Source: Pteria penguin
Lineage: Eukaryota; Mollusca; Bivalvia; Pterioida; Pteriidae
Direction of reading: 5' to 3'
NCBI GenBank assembly: GCA_035048485.1
Contig: CM068588.1
Span: 23,582,324-23,646,323, forward strand
DNA length: 64,000 nt
In this document: positions 62,101 through 64,000 of the stretch, one piece after another
How positions within the stretch are numbered: the stretch's first letter is position 1
How the letters are laid out: each line of letters begins with the position of its first letter
Made by a program: the position numbers and the translations under genes
Notes under the pieces: generated by a model
The model's input: the letters and a program-made list of their open reading frames with translations, nothing else
The model's database searches: none
What the model was told of the DNA's origin: nothing

Positions 62101-62740
62101 TAAAAAAAAGCCCGAATTTTGCTGAACTACCTGCGTAAACTGCTGTGTTTATAATCAATTATTCAATTAACTATCATGAAAGTTTGAAATTTATAGAAGT
62201 TAGGTTAAAGTAACACGTTACATGTGCCAAAACAGTGAAATATTGTACGTAGTATTCGGTGTTCATGAATCGTCTCGTACTGGATAGCCATGTCCGCCAT
62301 GTAATGAGTCCACCGTTATAGATAAAGAAATAAACCGTAGAAACTTCTTAATTTAGACAAGACATACAAGCGATACGATCTGACGTGGTCAGCAGTAAAC
62401 ATTTATAATATAGGTTAACGATAAACAAAGGCACAGGAAGTGGAAGTTTGAAAAATGAAGGAATGCAAGATGCAAGAGGAAAATTTAACATCTATATATA
62501 TTTTTTCATCGTACAGGATGTAAATGTATGAATATATTCTGTTGTTTGTAGATGCCTGTACGAGTGGCTGCTTAGTATTCACAGAGAACTACCTTGATAT
62601 GGCGAGTCCAGGTATAGGCAAGAACCTGTTATTTATGGGTATCCAGGGTGTAGTCTTCTTCTCGATTATACTGCTAGCAGAGTACCAGGTCTTCACACGT
62701 ATCTTGTACATCATCACTTCCCCCAGTAAACGTGCAGTCG
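33904..62740 (+). CDS. ABCA3-like: ABCA3-like full-size ABC lipid transporter (16 exons, 3' end outside window)
   Basis: ABCA proteins flip or export lipids across the plasma membrane or lysosome-related organelles (ABCA3 handles surfactant phospholipid in vertebrates). Sixteen exons join in matching phase into 1,349 codons. TM1 lies at ~26-46 after a Trp-Lys N-terminus, a first extracellular loop follows to ~230, then TM2-TM6 to ~455. NBD1 spans ~500-790: Walker [10 protein letters not shown] 537-545, Q-loop Q584, LSGGQ 636-640, Walker B VVILDEP 656-662, SGMD D-loop, H-loop H692. A Ser-rich linker covers ~812-880, then TM7, the second loop and TM8-TM12 to ~1345. ABCA3-type proteins have about 1,700 residues, so NBD2 should follow beyond base 64000. 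The short loops favour ABCA3-like over ABCA1/4/7-like. The start ATG follows an A-run at 33890. A non-coding 5' exon may exist. Total CDS visible is 4,048 nt over 28.8 kb. Confidence 0.93.
34300..34445 (-). mobile_element. SINE A, head portion only
   Basis: Minus-strand head and first body part: cgacggcagtcgaacccgag, acctttcgatcactagccga, ttgagtcacaccagctttga. The flank at 34446 (gatttaatgtagacataagt) matches the flank of the SINE at 33139-33412, on the other side of exon 1. Confidence 0.75.
34520..34699. mobile_element. MITE with CATGCGCGGATCCAGA terminal inverted repeats
   Basis: The left end is catgcgcggatccagaaatt and the right end is tgtatccgcgcatg. The interior is G- and C-runs (gggggtccaacc; gggggggtcagacccccta). 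Length is 180 bp. gtaac occurs next to both ends. It lies in ABCA intron 1. Confidence 0.7.
35160..35295 (+). mobile_element. Decayed SINE A 3' part beside an inverted-repeat end
   Basis: Bases 35192-35270 follow the SINE A order (gactgcctcggatgggtcgg, aagtctaaatctgtatg, tatcaggcagatgtcgtc). Just before it, ttctcagtttatggtcacgg mirrors the sequence at 21655-21685. Confidence 0.5.
36270..36460 (+). mobile_element. SINE A, rearranged partial copy
   Basis: A tail-like gtgacgtaaaacaataatca precedes a head (tagatcagtagttgaggtgt; gtgttcgattaccgcc) and body (gtgtcacggtaggcgtgaca), so two copies or a recombinant are joined. It abuts the 46-bp minisatellite. Confidence 0.65.
36450..39370. repeat. 46-bp minisatellite in ABCA intron 1 with 322-bp higher-order repeat
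   Basis: The unit is catagagatagacatgggat, ggggtaatagtggtggttac, ctgtca (46 bp), about 63 copies and more diverged before 36950. A block from 37007 recurs at 37329 (offset 322 = 7 units) with the same variants (cggagtaa, ctatccgtcac, gggaaatag, ggaattgag), a higher-order duplication. Confidence 0.95.
39849..40085 (+). CDS. ABCA3-like: ABCA3-like exon 2 (first extracellular loop)
   Basis: The acceptor is ttcttacag|TGACAG and the donor is GAACCTT|gtaagt. It encodes [20 protein letters not shown] then YTLRVTR and NGGEP, the conserved A-A-V-x-F ... Y-x-L-R ... G-G-E-P pattern of ABCA3. The intron before it holds the 46-bp minisatellite. Confidence 0.92.
40190..40786. repeat. Tandem duplication of the intron 2 end, split by the SINE
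   Basis: Bases ~40190-40335 (attcctaaaaccctgtttaa, gaataattgtaaagaatctt) are repeated at ~40343-40408 plus 40690-40780 (attcctaaaaccctgtttaa, caaataattgtaaagaatcg). The left copy has lost the acceptor (ttaaccattaatgaag against ttaacccttggcag). Confidence 0.8.
40409..40677 (+). mobile_element. SINE A in ABCA intron 2 with perfect 12-bp TSD
   Basis: The order is agaagccgatgtggcctagc head, gggtttgactcccgccc, ctttcggataagacagtaaa, cactgcttcgggtggctccg and caccatagacgtgaagtgat. It is flanked by taatgcgcattt at 40397-40408 and 40678-40689. It sits 110 bp before the exon 3 acceptor. Confidence 0.95.
40787..41037 (+). CDS. ABCA3-like: ABCA3-like exon 3 (loop end, TM2)
   Basis: The acceptor is cccttggcag|ATTATG and the donor is CTAAAG|gtaaat. 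It encodes [19 protein letters not shown] and TM2 ([20 protein letters not shown]), ending EKERRLK as in the family. Confidence 0.93.
41038..41393. other. ABCA intron 3, unannotated start
   Basis: AT-rich intron sequence with no named feature. Confidence 0.4.
41394..41705 (-). pseudogene. Tc1-like transposase C-terminal remnant
   Basis: Minus-strand reading gives [10 protein letters not shown], a stop (complement of 41669-41671), then [10 protein letters not shown], followed after a frameshift by [20 protein letters not shown] and RSVRRRC. Tc1 transposases have P-W-P-A-x-S-P-D-L-N-P-I-E-x-x-W and later I-P-Q-x-x-x-x-x-L-I-x-S-M-x-R-R-C. The N-terminal half is not recognised. Confidence 0.75.
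41706..42529. other. ABCA intron 3, unannotated stretch
   Basis: AT-rich sequence with no exon or named repeat. Confidence 0.4.
42530..42586. repeat. Near-perfect hairpin, 28-bp arms
   Basis: tagccgcaactagtggccct opens the left arm, and the right arm is its reverse complement with one mismatch, around a single-base centre at 42558. It lies in ABCA intron 3. Confidence 0.95.
42600..42809. repeat. Probable dispersed repeat fragment before the 39-bp array
   Basis: ctgtctgtctgtccgtctgt, then caagcttgttcgtgctataa and caaggtcttatctac, resembles sequences that recur in bivalve repeats. The assignment is tentative. Confidence 0.35.
42810..45840. repeat. 39-bp minisatellite in ABCA intron 3 (13-codon period)
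   Basis: The unit is gtgatacacttgttatactg then tgaggatgatagaaaggga (39 bp), about 78 copies. Because 39 is divisible by three, units with tatac keep a frame open as the repeated peptide [13 protein letters not shown] (148 codons at 43587-44033 and 44561-45007), while units with tatag carry a stop in that frame. No start context or splice link to the ABCA gene is visible. Confidence 0.95.
45961..46102. mobile_element. MITE with AGTGGCGGAT terminal inverted repeats (142 bp)
   Basis: The left end is agtggcggatccaggatttc and the right end is aaatccgccact. The G-rich subterminal aaaaaaggggggcgc and gaaaaaggggact are typical. Related fragments lie at 22595-22735 and 27385-27480, and the terminus is the core of the 29770-30540 minisatellite. 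Confidence 0.75.
46103..46429. other. End of ABCA intron 3
   Basis: There is a short aatcaatcgatcaatcaatc tract at 46208-46228 and nothing else recognisable before the exon 4 acceptor. Confidence 0.4.
46430..46667 (+). CDS. ABCA3-like: ABCA3-like exon 4 (TM3-TM4)
   Basis: The acceptor is tacattacag|GAAGCG and the donor is AGTAAAG|gtatgg. It encodes [20 protein letters not shown] and STFFSK, the conserved M-G-x-x-x-x-x-x-W and S-x-F-F-S-K motifs. Confidence 0.93.
46766..46821. repeat. Near-perfect hairpin, 27-bp arms, 2-base loop
   Basis: gtcatttgataacttttgat opens the left arm. The right arm is its inverse with one mismatch (cgaaag against cttttg). It lies in ABCA intron 4. Confidence 0.95.
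46868..46957. repeat. Perfect hairpin, 38-bp arms, 14-base loop
   Basis: The left arm 46868-46905 (cataggcacttgtttcatgc...) is an exact reverse complement of 46920-46957. It is 47 bp downstream of the previous hairpin, inside the 505-bp intron 4. Confidence 0.97.
47018..47113. repeat. (TTTA)n microsatellite
   Basis: About 24 ttta units with one deletion (tttattttattt), 60 bp before the exon 5 acceptor. Confidence 0.97.
47173..47346 (+). CDS. ABCA3-like: ABCA3-like exon 5 (TM5)
   Basis: The acceptor is tatttgacag|CAAATG and the donor is AGCACAG|gtaaag. It encodes [20 protein letters not shown] and [15 protein letters not shown], matching L-S-N-V-A-M-A-M-G in ABCA3. The (TTTA)n tract ends about 60 bp upstream. 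Confidence 0.93.
47347..47794. other. ABCA intron 5, unannotated start
   Basis: An open frame from 47574 to 47921 overlaps the diverged repeat that follows and has no recognisable domain. I take it as chance. Confidence 0.4.
47795..48260. repeat. Diverged tandem repeat around tcaattttcaaaaactttaa
   Basis: Three imperfect units (about 47816, 48080 and 48212) share gagtcaattttcaaaa, ttaaccttggtcatat, ttgagta or ttgattc, and aggtattg. Spacing is irregular. It looks like an old dispersed or tandem repeat. Confidence 0.55.
48261..49147. other. ABCA intron 5, remainder
   Basis: Nothing coding is seen. Bases ~48434-48465 resemble ~397-430. Confidence 0.4.
49148..49329 (+). CDS. ABCA3-like: ABCA3-like exon 6 (TM6)
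   Basis: The acceptor is tttaacacag|GTGCTG and the donor is TTTTACA|gtaagt. It encodes [20 protein letters not shown] and [14 protein letters not shown], matching the V-F-P-G-x-x-G-V-P-x-P-x-Y-F motif before NBD1. Confidence 0.94.
49330..49739. other. ABCA intron 6, unannotated start
   Basis: AT-rich intron with no named feature. Confidence 0.4.
49740..50520. repeat. 46-bp minisatellite in ABCA intron 6
   Basis: The unit is ttgtctatcggtgtaccctg, atgtcctctgacaactcttc, ctgtac (46 bp), about 15 diverged copies, interrupted by a 101-bp element at 50211-50311. The array is unrelated in sequence to the 46-bp array of intron 1. Confidence 0.9.
50211..50311. mobile_element. 101-bp MITE inside the minisatellite, 20-bp perfect TIRs
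   Basis: The left end is caatctccaaagcagagttg and the right end is its exact reverse complement. Inner arms stay partly complementary (ccttccttta against taaagggag), around a (CA)n loop. tgtctatcg flanks both sides (50202-50210 and 50312-50320). This fits a 9-bp target duplication, but the host array also contains tgtctatcg. Confidence 0.75.
50528..50580. repeat. 26-bp tandem duplication next to the exon 7 acceptor
   Basis: gttactacattgattgtgga plus the following bases occurs twice, 27 bp apart, ending about 11 bases before the acceptor. Confidence 0.9.
50592..50726 (+). CDS. ABCA3-like: ABCA3-like exon 7 (linker into NBD1)
   Basis: The acceptor is tataatttcag|AAAAGT and the donor is CGAAAG|gtttgc. 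It has 45 codons: KSYWCGG, then [19 protein letters not shown], matching the S-Y-W-C and F-E-x-E-P ... G-I-x-I-x-x-L-x-K motifs. Phases are 0 in and 0 out. The short 26-bp duplication at 50528-50580 lies just upstream. Confidence 0.92.
50940..51390 (+). pseudogene. Mariner transposase remnant in ABCA intron 7
   Basis: Plus-strand reading with frame changes gives [12 protein letters not shown], a stop, [12 protein letters not shown], then [39 protein letters not shown] and [10 protein letters not shown], a stop, [12 protein letters not shown]. This is the mariner helix-turn-helix and linker region (T-D-E-N-V ... I-A-x-x-x-G-I-x-x-G-x-V-Q ... M-x-K-V-S-A-R-W-V-P-R-x-L-T). The catalytic domain fades out after about 51390. 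Confidence 0.82.
51391..52014. other. ABCA intron 7, remainder
   Basis: No feature is recognised. It contains a short (attga)-type duplication near 51690. Confidence 0.4.
52015..52144 (+). CDS. ABCA3-like: ABCA3-like exon 8 (NBD1 Walker A)
   Basis: The acceptor is ctattccag|GTTTTT and the donor is ATATCAG|gtattg. It encodes [20 protein letters not shown] and [20 protein letters not shown], with an intact P-loop. Confidence 0.95.
52354..52508 (+). CDS. ABCA3-like: ABCA3-like exon 9 (NBD1 Q-loop)
   Basis: The acceptor is ttgtttcag|GGTTCA and the donor is GGCAGG|gtaaag. It encodes [16 protein letters not shown] and [20 protein letters not shown], with the CPQHD Q-loop, then HLYFYGR. Confidence 0.95.
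52509..52844. other. ABCA intron 9
   Basis: AT-rich, with a g-run at 52602-52611 and no named feature. Confidence 0.4.
52845..53000 (+). CDS. ABCA3-like: ABCA3-like exon 10 (NBD1 signature)
   Basis: The acceptor is tttatccag|ATGAAA and the donor is TCAGAG|gtaagg. It encodes [20 protein letters not shown] and [20 protein letters not shown], the ABC signature. Confidence 0.95.
53150..53265. mobile_element. Decayed relative of the 7141-7527 MITE
   Basis: It shares atatctttattcagcttctc, ctgctttattcgcaaaggga and ggttttaatcagactg with the ends of that MITE. The interior is mostly lost. It lies in ABCA intron 10. Confidence 0.6.
53371..53581 (+). CDS. ABCA3-like: ABCA3-like exon 11 (NBD1 Walker B, H-loop)
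   Basis: The acceptor is cttttaaag|GTGGTA and the donor is GCTTTTG|gtagga. It encodes [20 protein letters not shown] and [20 protein letters not shown], then CCGTPLFLK. All catalytic residues are present. Confidence 0.95.
53746..53902. mobile_element. 157-bp MITE with TGGGACGGTA terminal inverted repeats
   Basis: The left end is tgggacggtacatgtatttg and the right end is aattgtttcacgtcatatac then cgtccca. Inner arms also pair (gcgacgtcatc against catgacgtca). It lies in ABCA intron 11, 30 bp before the 471-bp palindrome. Confidence 0.75.
53932..54402. mobile_element. 471-bp palindromic foldback element ending 19 bp before exon 12
   Basis: The ends are acttactgtccgcgccactc and gagtggcgcggacagtaagt. 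The whole element is an imperfect inverted repeat about a centre near 54167 (acgtgacgtcgcc against ggcgacgtcacgt). Matching pairs run through the arms: gatcttgtttagtcgtaact against gatacgactaaacaagatct; gtgtatgctatatgttt against acatataacatacac. There is no coding capacity. The right end supplies the sequence where the exon 12 branch point should lie. Confidence 0.9.
54422..54674 (+). CDS. ABCA3-like: ABCA3-like exon 12 (NBD1 C-terminal part)
   Basis: The acceptor is tacatttag|GTGCTG and the donor is CTCAA|gtcagt. It encodes [16 protein letters not shown] and [18 protein letters not shown], matching G-x-G-Y-H-x-x-x-V-K and [13 protein letters not shown]. The acceptor lies only 19 bases after the 471-bp palindromic element. 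Confidence 0.93.
54675..55355. other. ABCA intron 12
   Basis: It contains aggagcggatccataaattt at 54739, related to the GCGGATCCAGA MITE ends. Otherwise nothing is recognised. Confidence 0.4.
55356..55573 (+). CDS. ABCA3-like: ABCA3-like exon 13 (inter-domain linker)
   Basis: The acceptor is ctttgagcag|AGTGGG and the donor is ACATAG|gtgaga. It encodes [18 protein letters not shown] and other Ser/Glu/Asn-rich sequence. This is the variable regulatory linker between NBD1 and TMD2. Phases (2 in, 1 out) fit. Confidence 0.85.
55720..56582. repeat. Minisatellite in ABCA intron 13, left block
   Basis: Units of 27-33 bp around ccagtatacctgcctagggt then tgtggtt; the left part uses tgcccagggtctg variants. 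It continues after the hAT insertion at 57556-58760. Open frames on both strands (VVPVYLPR or YTCLGLW repeats) are by-products. Confidence 0.92.
56591..57547. mobile_element. Non-autonomous hAT element (957 bp) with perfect 8-bp TSD
   Basis: The ends are tagggctgtatattg and caatatacagcccta (15-bp perfect inverted repeats). It is flanked by atacctac at 56583-56590 and 57548-57555. An 8-bp target duplication and TAGGG ends are hAT hallmarks. It contains a BED-type zinc-finger remnant, and short inverted tcgatac repeats near the right end. It splits the minisatellite. Confidence 0.95.
57121..57282 (-). pseudogene. BED zinc-finger remnant of a hAT transposase
   Basis: Minus-strand reading: MGRSVV, a stop where Trp is expected, [16 protein letters not shown], then [16 protein letters not shown]. 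The pattern W-x-x-F ... C-x2-C ... N-L-x-x-H-L-x-x-x-H is the BED finger. No catalytic domain follows in the element. Confidence 0.8.
57556..58760. repeat. Minisatellite in ABCA intron 13, right block
   Basis: Same unit as 55720-56582, with alternation of ccagtatacctgcctaggat and tgtccctgtatacctgccta. About 40 units. Confidence 0.93.
58761..58979. other. ABCA intron 13, unannotated
   Basis: No feature is recognised. Confidence 0.4.
58980..59945. mobile_element. Dispersed bivalve-type repeat with GCTCACCTGAGC / GTGAGCGATAAAGCCTC ends
   Basis: It starts ttagctcacctgagccaaag and ends actcatgtgagcgataaagc then ctcttgttt. The two ends are roughly inverted. The interior (about 930 bp) is AT-rich with no open frame. 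I recognise the end sequences as common in bivalve genomes from general knowledge; the class is unknown to me. Confidence 0.6.
59946..60277. other. End of ABCA intron 13
   Basis: No feature is recognised before the exon 14 acceptor. Confidence 0.4.
60278..61264 (+). CDS. ABCA3-like: ABCA3-like exon 14 (TM7, second loop, TM8-TM10)
   Basis: A large 987-nt exon with acceptor ttttgctag|AAATCA and donor GTCACAG|gtaatg. It encodes [21 protein letters not shown]7, then a loop with [58 protein letters not shown] and [15 protein letters not shown], all typical of ABCA TMD2. Confidence 0.95.
61265..61786. other. ABCA intron 14
   Basis: A g-run at 61357-61370 and nothing else. Confidence 0.4.
61787..62011 (+). 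CDS. ABCA3-like: ABCA3-like exon 15 (TM11 region)
   Basis: The acceptor is aacctttcag|GTTTAG and the donor is TGTTGTG|gtaagt. It encodes [20 protein letters not shown] then [19 protein letters not shown] and a Cys-containing loop. It matches the P-N-H-C-L-G-M-G-type segment before the last helix. Confidence 0.93.
62012..62551. other. ABCA intron 15
   Basis: An a-rich tract at 62091-62108 and no named feature. Confidence 0.4.
62552..62740 (+). CDS. ABCA3-like: ABCA3-like exon 16 (last TM of TMD2)
   Basis: The acceptor is ttgtttgtag|ATGCCT and the donor is GCAGTCG|gtgagc. It encodes [20 protein letters not shown] and [20 protein letters not shown], matching P-G-I/V-G-x-x-x-x-x-M-x-x-x-G. NBD2 should follow in the next exons, beyond the window. 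Confidence 0.93.
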
Positions 62741-62841
62741 GTGAGCAATTTTTTTTATATAATGTGCGATACTGTTATTTACGGCTTATATAATAAACGC
62801 AAATTTTCATTAATATTTTGAAAAAAAAACCAATGTTTGTC

Positions 62842-62918
62842 TGTAGATTTTTATTTGTTTTTTCATGATTTCATCATCGGTAGATTTTCATTTGTTTTCT
62901 TCATGATTTCATCATCTC
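62842..62918. repeat. ~37-bp tandem duplication
   Basis: tagatttttatttgtttttt then catgatttcatcatc is repeated once with small changes. Confidence 0.85.
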
Positions 62919-63169
62919 GCATTAATCCGACATTGTCGCATGATTAGTTTTGAATAACACAGGCGACAGTAGCTTCACAAATACAAGTATAAAAGGTTGA
63001 TTGAGTGCATAATATGAACCACAACTCTGGAATATGAGAGATTCATACCGTTCTGTGCCATATAGAGAACTGTGTCTGCGTTAAAGGCATCTGTATGTGC
63101 GACATTAAGCTTTGTGTGAGTAAGGGCAGTGTTGTATGTGTTCTTGGCAGTTGAGTTCATGTGATTTAT

Positions 63170-63540
63170 ATACCATATACTAAAAGTCAGGTGTGTATGT
63201 GTGTTATAGACAGTTCTGTATGTACAATATAGGCAGCTGTATATTTAAGTTTTAGATAGTTCTGTATGTACGTTATAGGCAGTTTGTGTGTGTGCTTTAT
63301 AGACAGTTATGTATACATGTACGACATAGACAGTGGTGTATTTATGTTATAGATAGTAGATACATGTAGTTCTGTATGTACGTTATACGCAGCTTGTATG
63401 TGTGCGTTATAGATAGTTATGTGTGTACGGCATAGACAGTAGTGTATTTATGGTATGTACGATATAGACAGGTGTATGTGAGCGGTATAGGCAGTCGTGT
63501 ATATACTATAAAGGCAGCTGTGCACGTGTATGTGTGGCGA
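63170..63540. repeat. Diverged ~38-bp tandem repeat (ABCA intron 16)
   Basis: Units built on cagttctgtatgtacgttat and aggcagtttgtgtgtgtg, irregular. The 3' flank 63541-64000 holds only a short (TA)n at 63705-63722. No NBD2 exon is seen before the window ends. Confidence 0.75.
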
Positions 63541-64000
63541 AAAAGTTTGAAATCTAAGAGTCCTAAACAATGATGTTGTGATTTAGCTTCCGACCCCTTG
63601 CCTTTCCAATAACGTCTTGGTCACCGCACTAATTTTTCATGAATACATGCAATAATATTACCAGGTACTTTTTCATAAAATAATATGATATATGATGTGC
63701 AGTTATATATATATATATATATAAGCACAAGCGACACACGACACTAAATAATTTTTTTTCTTTGTTTTAGTGTCGTTTGTCACTTCATTGCAAAATAGAC
63801 ACGGTGCACGTTTTCTCACTCAGGGAATTCAGATTTGCGAAAAAGAAATAAATACATTTTTGAGTATTAGTGAAATGGGATGTTGTGAAAAAAGATTACC
63901 ATTATCAATAAAGAAATAAGTGTTTGCTTAGAATCCTTAATCAAATAACCGTTTAACCATACCAAAGATTTAAACTTGAAACATGATATTTTCATTATAT

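Overview
This is eukaryotic, AT-rich, repeat-dense genomic DNA. The genes are split into short exons with GT-AG introns. The dispersed repeats are tRNA-derived SINEs and inverted-repeat elements of kinds familiar from bivalve genomes, including a family bounded by GCTCACCTGAGC and GTGAGCGATAAAGCCTC (58.98-59.95 kb). A bivalve mollusc is the best guess, but this is inference from repeat style and no species is claimed. Nothing prokaryotic is visible.

Left third (0.9-16.9 kb, minus strand): the 5' part of a secreted inter-alpha-trypsin-inhibitor heavy-chain (ITIH)-like gene. Five exons join in perfect phase (265 codons): a signal-peptide exon at 16.8-16.9 kb, three exons that make up a VIT domain (7.06-6.90, 2.77-2.66 and 2.24-2.00 kb), and the exon that leads towards the vWA domain (1.02-0.86 kb). 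The rest lies beyond the left edge. Its introns hold most of the tandem arrays in this third: an 89-bp type that copies the exon end and splice donor, a 31-bp array, a 36-bp array, and related 62-bp and 31-bp arrays.

Middle (17-33.9 kb): intergenic DNA that holds mobile elements. The largest is a PIF/Harbinger element. Its Myb/SANT-like accessory gene is intact over six exons (plus strand, 21.99-26.01 kb, 259 aa). Its HARBI1-like transposase (minus strand, 27.7-26.74 kb) carries in-frame stops. Next to it is a 1.06-kb foldback element (28.59-29.66 kb) whose loop holds a helix-turn-helix transposase fragment. At least four SINE families, 5S-rRNA-like repeats and microsatellites fill the rest.

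Right half (33.9-62.7 kb, plus strand): 16 in-phase exons (1,349 codons) of an ABCA3-like full-size ABC lipid transporter. They cover TMD1, the complete NBD1 (Walker A, Q-loop, LSGGQ, Walker B, H-loop), the linker and TMD2. NBD2 lies past the right edge. Its introns hold 46-bp, 39-bp, 46-bp and about 27-bp minisatellites, mariner, Tc1 and hAT relics, MITEs, and several near-perfect hairpins.

The two host genes show no functional link in sequence. The main points of interest are how tandem arrays arise (from an exon/splice-donor end, from SINE tails and from MITE termini), the near-perfect inverted repeats beside exons, and the uncoupled decay of the Harbinger gene pair. I found no clearly new multi-gene system.
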